In this document: in pieces, positions 8,284 through 16,327 of the stretch
Numbering within the stretch: position 1 is the stretch's first letter
Layout of the letters: each line of letters begins with the position of its first letter
NCBI GenBank assembly: GCA_022824865.1
Contig: JAJDZD010000022.1
Span: forward strand, 100,115 to 164,114
Source: Chloroflexota bacterium
GTDB taxonomy: Bacteria > Chloroflexota > UBA11872
Reading direction: 5' to 3'
DNA length: 64,000 nt
Notes under the pieces: generated by a model
Databases searched by the model: none
Told to the model about the DNA's origin: nothing
The model's input: only the letters and a program-made list of their open reading frames with translations
Made by a program: the position numbers and the translations under genes

Positions 8284-9138
8284 CTAGAAGCCCCGGTGCC
8301 CGCCGCGCCCGGGTCCATACGCCCCGTCCAGCGTGTTCTGGTCAAAGCCTTCGCCCACGCTCCCGTCGGCCACGTATCCGTACAGCGCCGCCTTGAAAAT
8401 CGCCTCCAGCGTCGAAACCGTTGCGATCGCCAGTCCCACCGTCACCACGCCAACCACCAGCCCGGCCATCGGCGACAGCGAGGCAATCAGGATGGCCGGA
8501 ACCAGCCCGATCAGCGCGGCCACGAATCCAACGATCCCGAACCCGAAGTTCGCCACCACCTGCTCGCCCCAGGTCCGCTTGAATAGCGAGCTCGACCGCT
8601 TGATCGCCGTGATTGGCCCCGTCTCCTCCGCCACCAGCACCGGCACCACGAAGAAGGTCAGGTACGCCCACACGCCGCCCACGATCGACAGCGCAATCTG
8701 CCCCAGGAAGTTATCGCGCGACTGATTCCGCAGGATCTGCAGGATCAATCCCACCGTAGCCGAAATCAGCGCCCAGCCGGCGATCTGCGGAAGGCGCGAG
8801 TTCGCCAGCCGGAACCCGTCGCCCAGCGTCGGCGTCCCGCCGGCCAGCCTCACCATCGCGGCCCCGATCAACGCCGCGTTGAAGTAAATGATCACGAACG
8901 CCAGCAGAAAGTACGTAATCCCCAGCAGCACGATGTCCGCCTCGGCCAGGCCCGCCGACCCCGCGCCGCCCAACCGGTCCAGCGTGCCAACGCCGGCGCC
9001 CACGCCGGTCAGCAGCGCCGCCAGGATCACCAGCGCCACGCCCGACATGATCGGAAACGCGATCAGCTTCCGATCGCTCTGCAACACGCCCCAACTCATC
9101 TTCGTGAGCTGCCACGTCCGTCCAAACGTTGCGAACAT
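8284..9138 (-). CDS. DUF6159-type polytopic membrane protein
   Basis: A 284-residue integral membrane protein with about six hydrophobic helices, including LIAFPIMSGVALVILAALL, ITYFLLAFVIIYFNAALIG, YLTFFVVPVLVAE and the pair AALIGLVPAILIASL and LVVGVVTVGLAI. The order of features matches the DUF6159 family, whose role is unknown: a soluble start with W and LMK-like residues, the 'NAALIGAAM' helix, a polar 'RLAGGTPTLGDGFRLA' loop, then 'VPVLVAEETGPITAIKRSS'. ATG 9138 is preferred over TTG 9147 because GGGGA upstream is well spaced only for the ATG. A glycine-rich tail closes the protein. Confidence 0.7.
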   Translation of the reverse strand: MFATFGRTWQLTKMSWGVLQSDRKLIAFPIMSGVALVILAALLTGVGAGVGTLDRLGGAGSAGLAEADIVLLGITYFLLAFVIIYFNAALIGAAMVRLAGGTPTLGDGFRLANSRLPQIAGWALISATVGLILQILRNQSRDNFLGQIALSIVGGVWAYLTFFVVPVLVAEETGPITAIKRSSSLFKRTWGEQVVANFGFGIVGFVAALIGLVPAILIASLSPMAGLVVGVVTVGLAIATVSTLEAIFKAALYGYVADGSVGEGFDQNTLDGAYGPGRGGHRGF

Positions 9139-9241
9139 TCGTTTCAATCCCCAAGTGTCGGCGTTGACCGTTCCAGAATAAACGCAGCCGGGGCGCCACG
9201 CGATAGCTTCATCGCCGCGACCGTGCCGTCGGCTGGGCGGA

Positions 9242-10714
9242 CTAGAGGCCGCTCAACTCCACCGTGCTGACCGTTTGGGTAGCCAGCTCCACCCGCCGCA
9301 CCACGTGATTATTCGTATCCGCCACAAACAACACCCCGTCAACCAGCGAAACCCCGCCCGGCTCATGAAACCGCGCCTCGGCCAGCCCGCCGTCCGCGTC
9401 CCCGTGCTCGGTATCCCCGGCAAACGACGTAATCAGCCGCTGGACCGGATCCACCACCTTGATCTTGTTGTTGTACGTATCGGCAATGAACACCCCTTCC
9501 GCCCCCGCCGCCACCCCCAGCGGATGCTGTAGTCGGATCGACGTGCCCTGCCCGTCCACGTCCCCGAAGTCGAACAGTCCCACCCCTGCAATCGTCCGCG
9601 CGTCGCCCCGGCCGTCCAGCGGCAGCGTCCGAATCGCGCTCGTCTCGCTATCCGCCACCAGCAGCCGTTCCGCGTGCACCGCCAGCCCGCTCGGCTGCGC
9701 CAGCTGCGCCGTGTCCAGCGGCCCGTCCTGCAGATTCTCGATCCCCGACCCCGCATACGGCCCGATTTCTCCGTCCGCCGGATCCATCACCCAGACCTGG
9801 TGCATCCCCGCCATCGCAATGAACAGCCGCCCGTCGTGCCAGGCCAGGTCCCACGGCGAGGCCAGTTCGGCCGTCAGTGCCGGATGCGATCCCGGTGCCG
9901 GATATCCCCGCGCCCCCGTTCCCGCCACCGTCGAAACCTCGCCCGACCCCAGCTCGATCCGCCGAATCCGGTGATTCTCCGTATCCGCCACGTACAGCTC
10001 GTCGCCAACCACGGCCAGCCCCTGCGGATACGTGAATCGCGCTTCCGAGGCCGCCCCGTCCCGATGCCCTTCCTCCGACGACCCGAACACCCGCCGCACT
10101 TCGCCGCTGTGGCTCGTTTCCACGATCCGGTGATGACCCGAGTCCGCGATGTACAGCGCGTCCTCGGTGGCCAGCACCTTCCCCGGAAACGCCAGTCCCG
10201 TATCCGAATCCGGCGCCTGCTCCATCACGTCCAGCGGCGCGTCCGTCACCGTGCCGTTCGGCCGGTGCTCATTCAGGATTCGGGTGACCGCCCGGTCCAG
10301 CGCCTCGAACGGCGCCTCGCCCGAATGAAACCCGATCACGTGCCCCAGCGGGTCCACGAACACCATCGTCGGCCACGCCCGCACCCCGTACGTCTGCCAG
10401 ATCTGGAAATCCCGGTCGTTCACCACCGGGTGCTCCAGCCGGTGGCGCCGCGCCGCGTAGCGCACGTTGAAGGTCTCGCGCTCCGCCGGGAACTTGGGCG
10501 TATGCACGCCCACCACCGCCAGCGCCGGACCGTGCTTTTCTTCGAGTTTCCGCAACTGCGGAAATAGCTGCAGGCAGTTAATTCAGCAGAACGTCCAGAA
10601 GTCCAGGATCACCAGCCGGCCCTGCAGGTCCGCCATGCGAACCGGCCGCCGCGTATTGGCCCACTCCAACCCCTCCGGAAACTCCGGCGCCGGAATCGGC
10701 GTCTGCGTCGCCAT
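9242..10714 (-). CDS. Thioredoxin-NHL repeat protein, predicted selenoprotein (NHLRC2-like), Sec at codon 44
   Basis: Read from ATG 10714 (GGAGG nine bases upstream) the frame continues for 490 residues if the TGA at 10583-10585 (codon 44) is read as selenocysteine. Residues 1-43 have the family start (LEWANTRRPVRMADLQGRLV, then ILDFWTFC). After the TGA come INC and LQLFPQLRKLEEKHG. Known NHLRC2-type proteins have a CCINC active site; here it is C-U-I-N-C, so Sec replaces the first Cys of the catalytic CxxC pair (Sec44, Cys47). The rest of the thioredoxin fold follows (PTMVFVDPLGHVIGF). About five NHL repeats come next (ALYIADSGHHRIV, LYVADTENHRIRRI, VFIADTYNNKIKVV, LFVADTNNHVVRRV). Read conventionally, the frame downstream would have to start at TTG 10555 and would lack the active site. 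A sequencing error or pseudogene is the alternative. Confidence 0.8.
10547..10564 (-). promoter_or_regulatory. Candidate bacterial SECIS hairpin
   Basis: On the minus strand, TTTCCGC and GCGGAAA form a perfect seven-pair stem closed by the tetraloop AGTT. The loop begins 26 bases after the UGA, and its G is the second loop base. Bacterial SECIS elements are short stem-loops just downstream of the UGA with a G near the start of the apical loop, so both distance and form fit. The hairpin is inside the coding region and is also partly dictated by codons for FPQLRK. Confidence 0.6.
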
Positions 10715-10954
10715 CCACCCACCCTCCAGTCATCCCTCATTCAGTCTCCCACGCCTCAACCTCCCGTTCGTGGTGAGCCGGGCCAGAGTCTTCGGCGGCC
10801 CGTGTCGAACCACCCCGTCCTTTCTTGCGTAGCGGCCGGTTTGTAACCGGCCTCTTCCGGTCGCATCCCCCAGACCAACCGCCATTCGTGGTGAGCCCGG
10901 CCTGATCCTGCCGACCTTCCGGACTCCGCGGCCCCAGAGATCCTCGGCACCCGC
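10715..10954. repeat. Intergenic cluster of dispersed repeats
   Basis: No gene is seen. Three short repeat units follow each other: 10765-10816 (GTTCGTGGTGAGCCGGGCC then GTGTCGAACCAC), 10828-10861 (an inverted-repeat core GGCCGGTTTGTAACCGGCC, then TCTTCCGGTCGC) and 10884-10912 (a shorter copy of the first). The same units recur at 22.68-22.79 kb in a similar spacer, so they are mobile or copy-spreading extragenic elements. Confidence 0.75.
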
Positions 10955-12220
10955 CTAGATCCGCGCCCCCCGCACATGCGGATTCGCCCACGCCAGCAGC
11001 GCCACCCCCAGCACGTACGCCCCCGCAAACGCGAACAAGATCCAGATCTCCACGAACTCGGCGATCCATCCGCCAACTAGCGCGCTGATCGGAATAAGCA
11101 CCACGCTCATCCCGCGCACGATGCCGAAGATCCGTCCTCGATACTTCTCGGGAACGGTCGCAATCGTGATCGCGCCATGCACGATCATTCCCGCCGTCAG
11201 CGCGCCGGTCTCGACAAACTCCAGGACCGTCGTCACGGGCAGCCAGGTCGACCCGGCGATTCCCAGGGTGCACATCCCCACCAGGCTCCAGCTTGAGGCC
11301 AGCAGGCGGCCAGCCCCGAGTCGGCGTTCCAGCGGACCGGCAATCAACCCGCCCAGCATGGCGCCGCCCGCCGAAGCTGCCAGCAGCAGCCCATACGAAT
11401 CTGCGCCGCCGCCCAATCGCACTTGCACGAGCGCCGGCCACAGCGGCCCGATAAGCGACGCCACGTTGATCAGCGCCGCCAGCCAGAGCAGCGCATACAC
11501 CACCGGGTAGTTCGACGCCGTGCGCCACCCATCGCGCAAATCCCGCGCAACCACCCTCGCCGAAAGTCCAAGGCCGGCGTCGCTCGCAGTTGTCGAAGCT
11601 CGCCCCGGCAGCCGCGCCAGCGCAATGCAAAGCGCCACGAACACGAACGACGCCGCATCCACCACCAGCGCCCACACCGCCCCCGCGGCCGCGATCAGCA
11701 GCCCCGCCGTCGCGCTGCCGATCAGCGCTGCCGACTCTCGCCCAGTGGAGAAGAGGCCCTGGGCCGTCGTCAGCAAATCGCGCCCGACGACGGAGGGCAT
11801 CACCGAGGCGCGCGCCGGCTGCATGAATGTCGTCAGCCCGTTCAGCTTGAAAATGGCCACGAACGCGACCACCGGCGGCAGATGACCAGCCACCACCACG
11901 ATCAGCGCCACCGCGCCCACCACCGCGGCTGCCCCCAGGTTGGTCACCACCATGATGGCCTTGCGGTTCCAGCGGTCCGCAAAGACCCCGGCCAGCGGCG
12001 CAAACAGCACGTCCGGCAGGTGCCAGATCGCCTGGATCACCGCCGTCTGCAGCGTGGACTGCGTTTCCGACCAGACCACCCACATGACAGCTAGGTTGAA
12101 AAACGCGTCCCCGAAATACGAAACCGTCTGCCCGCTCCACAGCAACGCAAACGACCGATTCCGAAACAGCCGCCGATAAACCTCAGTAATGCGCGTCAAT
12201 GCCTCGTAGGCACGGCGCAC
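10955..12220 (-). CDS. MFS transporter (MFS_3 / enterobactin-exporter-like)
   Basis: A 421-residue major facilitator with about twelve hydrophobic helices. The N-terminal start FRNRSFALLWSGQTVSYFGD is typical of the MFS_3 group of drug or siderophore exporters. The conserved loop between helices 2 and 3 is GVFADRWNRKAIM. The central loop is basic (RDLRDGWRTASNYP) and the second-half signature is PEKYRGRIFGIVRG. It is probably a proton-driven efflux pump of the cytoplasmic membrane. The substrate cannot be predicted. The gene is flanked by repeat-rich or hairpin-containing spacers on both sides, consistent with a single-gene transcript. Confidence 0.85.
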   Translation of the reverse strand: MRRAYEALTRITEVYRRLFRNRSFALLWSGQTVSYFGDAFFNLAVMWVVWSETQSTLQTAVIQAIWHLPDVLFAPLAGVFADRWNRKAIMVVTNLGAAAVVGAVALIVVVAGHLPPVVAFVAIFKLNGLTTFMQPARASVMPSVVGRDLLTTAQGLFSTGRESAALIGSATAGLLIAAAGAVWALVVDAASFVFVALCIALARLPGRASTTASDAGLGLSARVVARDLRDGWRTASNYPVVYALLWLAALINVASLIGPLWPALVQVRLGGGADSYGLLLAASAGGAMLGGLIAGPLERRLGAGRLLASSWSLVGMCTLGIAGSTWLPVTTVLEFVETGALTAGMIVHGAITIATVPEKYRGRIFGIVRGMSVVLIPISALVGGWIAEFVEIWILFAFAGAYVLGVALLAWANPHVRGARI

Positions 12221-12272
12221 CGAGTTTCGCGCACCCCCACCGACCGCACAGACACGATCGGCGCGGCAATCA

Positions 12273-12296
12273 GGTCAGCGAGGTGACCAGCTGACC
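12273..12296. terminator. Possible hairpin terminator downstream of the transketolase-like gene
   Basis: GGTCAGC (12273-12279) and GCTGACC (12290-12296) form a perfect seven-base-pair stem around a ten-base loop. It sits about 80 bases beyond the TAG of the minus-strand transketolase-like gene and upstream of the MFS gene. No T tract is present. Confidence 0.35.
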
Positions 12297-12373
12297 AGCA
12301 ACCCCGCATCCGTCCCCGCGCCTCGGGCTGCGGGGTGGAGCGAGCGGTAATCGCTGCTACACCTCAGCGTGGA

Positions 12374-14932
12374 CTACAGCCCAACCGCCGCCTGCTGGCG
12401 CGCCAGCCGCGAGTCGTGGTCCTCGGCGAACCGCTTGATACCGGCATAGATCGAGTCCGCGTCCAAGTGCGCTTCCGCGATCACGTCCGGCTCGGTCCCG
12501 CCGGTCAGCCACTGGTCGTCCCAGTCCGACCACAGCGAGTACTCGTCCGTCAGCGGACCAAGACCGCTCACCGGCGGGAATCGCCGCGTGCCGGTGGAAA
12601 CCACCATCGCGTCGTACCGGCTGGCGTCCGACACGATCGAGTCGCGGTAGGACGCCGGCTGGCGAGCGAACAGTTCCTCGCTCACCACGGCCACCACCCG
12701 CACGTTCACCCCGGCCTCGTCCAGCCGTGGCAGCACGTTCACCAGGTTCACGGTCGAGTTCGAGCCCTGCACGAACACCGTGCCCTGCGCGGGCTTGTCC
12801 GGGTCCCAGTCGCGGATCAGGTACAGGCCCTTCGCCGCTGCCAGCGGGTCCGAGTCGGCAAACGTGTTCCGGTCCGCCACCGGGAAGTCCGGCCGTGCCA
12901 CCTCGATGATGATCACGCCCACGTTCGGGTCCTGCGCGGCCTGCGAAGCCGCCGCGAAGTACCCCGGCGCCACGTCGTTGTAATCCCAGAAGCTCAGGTT
13001 GATCGCCTGGCCCCGCGGGAACAGCTTCCACACCTGCGGCGCGAAAATGCCGAAGTGCGTCCGTGCGTCCGCCGCCGTCTCCGGCCCGGAGTGTCCCGCC
13101 AGGATGTGCAGCACGCCCACCCGGAACGGGCTGTCCTGGTTCTGCTGGCTCCACACCCGCGCCGGCAGGTACATCAGCGGCGTGAACGCGCCGTAGGTCC
13201 CGCTCAGCGCCCACACGCCCGCGTGCACGTCCGGGTCCATCGACGCCGACTGGCTTACGAACCCGATCGCCGACGACGCGTTCCCGGCCTCCTCGATCGG
13301 CGCCTTGATGCGCGTGCCCAACGGGTTGCCGATTGGGTCGTAGTGCCCCCACAGGGCGCCGTTCTCCACGTTGATCGAGCTCGACAAGTCGGCCGCCAGC
13401 GTGATGAATCGGTTGTCCGTCACGTAGTTGGTCCACTTGATGATCTCGGAAATCGCCCGACGCGTCCCCGCTACGTCGCCGGCCTTCTTGAACAGCTCGA
13501 TGTCCACCGTCGAGGTCTCGCCCGAGAACTCGTTCGTGACCTCCAGCGACTGCGGCTCTTGCGGGATGTTGTGCGGCTGCAGTCGCTCGTCCTGGAACGG
13601 ATCCGAACTCGTGTCGATCCGCAACGGCAACTCGTCGTTCAGCGAGCCGCCAATCTCCACCAGCCTGTCCGCCAGCCAGTCGCCCAGGCCGTTCTGATTC
13701 AGCACCGACATCGCCACGTCGATGTTCGTCTTGAACTGGATCAGCCGCTCGCGCTCATCGGCCACCGGACCGTCCCGGATCCCGTCGAACTCCACCCCGT
13801 AGCGCTGCTCAAAGCTCTCCGCCAGCGCCACGAAGTACGGCTCGTTCATCTTCATCTCGTACGGATGGCTGTGATACCCCACCAGCTGCTCGCCGAAACC
13901 GGCAATCTGGCCGTCCTGGGCGCTCGGCCACCAGCCCTTGGTCGTGTTCCCGACCACGATCAGCGGCCGCCGGTCGTCCGGGTCCCAGTCCTCCATCATC
14001 TTCAGCGCGGCCATCACCTGGTCGTAGTCGTTCCCGTCGTCCAGCGACAGCACGTTCCAGCCATAGGAGGTCCACTGGTCCTCCATCACGTAGCCCTCGG
14101 CCACGTCCTCGCCAATCACGCCGCCCACCAGGGAGTCGTCGATCCCGGCGTTGTTGTACGAGAGCAGGATCCGCAGCCGCTTCCCGACCTTCTGCGCCAG
14201 CGCCTGGGTCTTCAGCTCCTGCGCGTGACCCTCGGTCATGGCGAACTCGCCTTCCAGCGCGATCACCTTCAGCGAGTCGTCCGCCCCCACAAAGTCCCAG
14301 AACGCCGCCTTGCCGGCCGCCGTCGCAACGCCGATGCCGGACGGACCCCCGTTCACGTCGTTCGTCAGGTCGGTCGTCTCCGCATGGCCCGCCAGCGAGC
14401 GGATCCCGCGAATCTTCGCCTGCGCGAACAGCGGGTGGTCGGCCAGCCCGTTGTCTTCCAGCAGCGTGTCCAGCGCCTCGCGTCCGCGACGGAAGCCCAG
14501 CGCGTCGATCGCCAGCATCCCGATATTCGGGTCCACGGCGTACTGGTTGTCGCCCGTCGCGGCGTGCTTCCGCGCCATCGCCTCGCCCATGATCATCCAC
14601 AGCGCGTACGCCGTCGGGATGTTGTGCCCGCCCGCCAGCATGAAGCGGTCGCAGTACGGGTGCTTTGGCCGTCGGTAGTCGTACCGCAGCGCCCCGTTCT
14701 CCGGGCCGCCCAGGTGCAGCGCCACGTTGTACGGCGTATAGGCCAGCGGCCCGCCGAAGTGCCCCGTCTGGGCGTAGTTGCCCAACAGCACCAGCGTCAT
14801 GGCGGTTATGAACCCAACGTCTTCCAGTCGGTCCCGGTCGTAGTCGGGAATCTCGACGCTGTGCTCGGTGGCCACCTGCTGGGCCGTGGCCCGTCGCAGT
14901 GTCGCCACGGCGCTACCGTTTTGGCTTGTCAT
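12374..14932 (-). CDS. Transketolase-family thiamine-diphosphate enzyme (852 aa)
   Basis: A long transketolase-like protein. The N-terminal third has the HFGGPLAYTPYNVAL and FMLAGGHNIPTAYALW segments corresponding to the substrate- and ThDP-contacting loops. The cofactor motif is present in an atypical form: ALEGEFAMTEGHAQE followed about 25 residues later by LSYNNAGID (the usual GDG...NN becomes EGE...NN). The pyrimidine-binding half (ADLSSSINVENGALWG, FVSQSASMDPDVHAGVWALS) and a C-terminal domain with HILAGHSGPETAADA follow. At 852 residues it is longer than ordinary transketolase (about 660), and it lacks the typical phosphoketolase start. The exact reaction is therefore uncertain: an alpha-keto or ketose donor enzyme is all that can be said. 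Confidence 0.65.
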   Translation of the reverse strand: MTSQNGSAVATLRRATAQQVATEHSVEIPDYDRDRLEDVGFITAMTLVLLGNYAQTGHFGGPLAYTPYNVALHLGGPENGALRYDYRRPKHPYCDRFMLAGGHNIPTAYALWMIMGEAMARKHAATGDNQYAVDPNIGMLAIDALGFRRGREALDTLLEDNGLADHPLFAQAKIRGIRSLAGHAETTDLTNDVNGGPSGIGVATAAGKAAFWDFVGADDSLKVIALEGEFAMTEGHAQELKTQALAQKVGKRLRILLSYNNAGIDDSLVGGVIGEDVAEGYVMEDQWTSYGWNVLSLDDGNDYDQVMAALKMMEDWDPDDRRPLIVVGNTTKGWWPSAQDGQIAGFGEQLVGYHSHPYEMKMNEPYFVALAESFEQRYGVEFDGIRDGPVADERERLIQFKTNIDVAMSVLNQNGLGDWLADRLVEIGGSLNDELPLRIDTSSDPFQDERLQPHNIPQEPQSLEVTNEFSGETSTVDIELFKKAGDVAGTRRAISEIIKWTNYVTDNRFITLAADLSSSINVENGALWGHYDPIGNPLGTRIKAPIEEAGNASSAIGFVSQSASMDPDVHAGVWALSGTYGAFTPLMYLPARVWSQQNQDSPFRVGVLHILAGHSGPETAADARTHFGIFAPQVWKLFPRGQAINLSFWDYNDVAPGYFAAASQAAQDPNVGVIIIEVARPDFPVADRNTFADSDPLAAAKGLYLIRDWDPDKPAQGTVFVQGSNSTVNLVNVLPRLDEAGVNVRVVAVVSEELFARQPASYRDSIVSDASRYDAMVVSTGTRRFPPVSGLGPLTDEYSLWSDWDDQWLTGGTEPDVIAEAHLDADSIYAGIKRFAEDHDSRLARQQAAVGL

Positions 14933-15182
14933 CCCTGGGTTGCTCCTCGTCTGGCCTGGGTGGCGGCGTGACTTTCGGTCCCTGTGCCGTCCTTATCGCC
15001 GCACCCGCGCGGCTGCCGCTTCGTATATCCACCTGGAGGCCGGGGCGCGCTCACACGCAGCACCGCCCGACCGCCCGGTAAGCCTACCGAATCAGCGGCC
15101 CGTCCTGAACTCGCACCACCGCCGAATGGCAGCCGGGCTATGGTGCTTGACGGTCTGTTCGCTATATGCGAACATCGCTTCA
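14933..15182. other. Spacer upstream of the toxin-antitoxin pair
   Basis: A 250-base spacer between the divergently read transketolase-like and toxin genes. No gene is convincing. The only structured element I see is the palindrome at 15158-15172. Both promoters must lie here, but no clear -35/-10 pair could be fixed. Confidence 0.5.
15158..15172. promoter_or_regulatory. Candidate operator of the RelE/XRE pair
   Basis: The perfect palindrome TTCGC-TATAT-GCGAA lies 10 bases before the toxin ATG. Antitoxins with an HTH domain usually repress their own operon by binding such sites, so this is the natural operator candidate. Binding itself is inference. Confidence 0.5.
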
Positions 15183-15452
15183 ATGCCGCAGAGCCTGCGC
15201 ATCGAATGGACGGCGAGGGCGGTTAGAGACATGCGTCGCCTGAACGTCCAGGACCGCGAGAGAATCATCGGCAGAATCGAACGGTACGCGAGCGATCCAG
15301 CCGCCTTCGCTCGGCAGGTGATCTCGCTCACCGGAAGTTCATTTCGTCGGATTAGGGTCGGCAACTATCGCGTGATCTTCCGAATCGAACGGGAGGTAGT
15401 CGCCGTCATGCTCGTCTTGCGCGTGCGGCATCGGAGGGAGGCGTATGACTAG
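15183..15452 (+). CDS. RelE/ParE-family toxin
   Basis: An 89-residue RelE-fold protein. It starts MPQSLRIEWTARAVRDMRRL, continues with the helix RERIIGRIERYA, then strands SSFRRIRVGNYRVIFRIE and VMLVLRVRHRREAYD. The Arg in RRIRVGNYRVIF and the closing RHRREAY are the usual family positions for mRNA contact and cleavage in ribosome-dependent RelE nucleases. The start is ATG 15183, which gives standard RelE length. The gene overlaps the next by eight bases. Toxin-first order with an XRE-type partner is the HigBA-like arrangement. Confidence 0.85.
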   Translation: MPQSLRIEWTARAVRDMRRLNVQDRERIIGRIERYASDPAAFARQVISLTGSSFRRIRVGNYRVIFRIEREVVAVMLVLRVRHRREAYD

Positions 15453-15792
15453 TGAGCCAACCGTCCACCTGACGCAATCGGCCTATCGTGCGCTGCTGGC
15501 TCGAAACGAAGAACTCGAGGACCGCCTCGCTGCCCTCGAAGCCGACGATGGCAGCCGCATCCCCCACGCCGTCGCGCTCGCAATCATTCGTGGCGAATCC
15601 CCGCTCGTCGCCTTCCGTACCCACCGCGGTCTGACGCTGCGCGAGCTTGCCCGCCAGGCCGGCATCTCCCCCAGCTACCTCTCCGAAATCGAACGTCGCC
15701 GTAAACCCGGCTCCGCCGCCACCCTCGCCAAACTCGCCGCCGCCCTCGACACCACCATCGACACCCTGCTGACCGACTCCGACACTCGCTGA
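15445..15792 (+). CDS. XRE-family antitoxin
   Basis: A 115-residue DNA-binding protein. Residues 1-45 form an amphipathic, probably toxin-binding, segment (ALLARNEELEDRLAALEADD). Residues 55-110 form a Cro/C1-type helix-turn-helix (LTLRELARQAGISPSYLSEI, ERRRKPGSAATLAKLAAALD). The start overlaps the toxin's 3' end by eight bases, so the two are co-translated. It is expected to neutralise the RelE-like toxin and to repress the operon at the palindrome upstream. Confidence 0.85.
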   Translation: MTSEPTVHLTQSAYRALLARNEELEDRLAALEADDGSRIPHAVALAIIRGESPLVAFRTHRGLTLRELARQAGISPSYLSEIERRRKPGSAATLAKLAAALDTTIDTLLTDSDTR

Positions 15793-15818
15793 GCCTCGGC
15801 CAACCAGCGTCCGTCGTT

Positions 15819-16283
15819 CTAGCTTTCGTCCTCCGCCAGCAGGTCCAGCAGCCCATCGGGATGCAGGGGACCCTCAAGCGGCTGGCTGATGTCAATCCAC
15901 CGGGCCTCGAACCGCTCGCCGTCCCCCTCGACTCCCTCAATCGTTTCGCTGTCGTATCGCGAGCGGTCCACAAACTCCGCCTCGAACAGCAGCACGATCC
16001 AATGCGCCGGCTGCCCCTCCCGCTCGAAGATGTTCTCGACGGTCCCCATATGACGAACGTTCTCGATCTCCTCGCCTATCTCCTCCCGAATCTCCCGCCG
16101 GACAGCATCGGCCCCGCGCTCTCCGAAGTGAATGGCCCCGCCCAACGGTCGGTAAAACCGATTGCCCTTCGCCGTCCGGTACTCACGCACCAAAAGCCGC
16201 GATCCATTCCGAATCACCGCCAGCGCCACCGGACGGATGCCGGCATAGCCCGGCGAGCGCTGAGTCGTCACCGGCCCGGCCAC
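15819..16283 (-). CDS. Nudix hydrolase, tandem copy 1
   Basis: A 154-residue Nudix protein. The Nudix box is complete: GGAIHFGERGADAVRREIRE followed by EIGEEI, matching G-x5-E-x7-R-E-U-x-E-E-x-G-U. Nudix enzymes hydrolyse nucleoside diphosphates linked to another group. The substrate loop around TVENIFEREG and the aromatic-poor C-terminus do not point to a specific substrate. It shares its whole layout with the two Nudix genes upstream, including an ENIF(Y) strand, a VEGDG(E) loop before the last strand and a PL.P.GLL.LL end. Confidence 0.85.
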   Translation of the reverse strand: MAGPVTTQRSPGYAGIRPVALAVIRNGSRLLVREYRTAKGNRFYRPLGGAIHFGERGADAVRREIREEIGEEIENVRHMGTVENIFEREGQPAHWIVLLFEAEFVDRSRYDSETIEGVEGDGERFEARWIDISQPLEGPLHPDGLLDLLAEDES

Positions 16284-16327
16284 TTCGCGCCATTAGCGCG
16301 CCCGGCGCAGACGCTCGCAGCAGTCAC

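Noticed and set aside
9242-10555. Conventional reading of the NHL gene from TTG 10555
   Set aside because: It would start inside the thioredoxin domain after the active site and lacks a ribosome-binding site, while the frame upstream of the TGA matches the family start.
10547-10564. The stem-loop as a transcription terminator
   Set aside because: It has no T tract and lies in the middle of a coding frame that continues for 430 residues.
10737-12140. Minus-strand open frame of 467 codons overlapping the MFS gene
   Set aside because: Gly/Arg/Asp-rich out-of-frame reading; the MFS frame has clear helices and motifs.
12335-14971. Plus-strand open frame of 878 codons opposite the transketolase-like gene
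   Set aside because: It is antisense to a well-supported gene, rich in Arg, His, Val and Pro in a way typical of the complement of GC-rich codons, with no domain.
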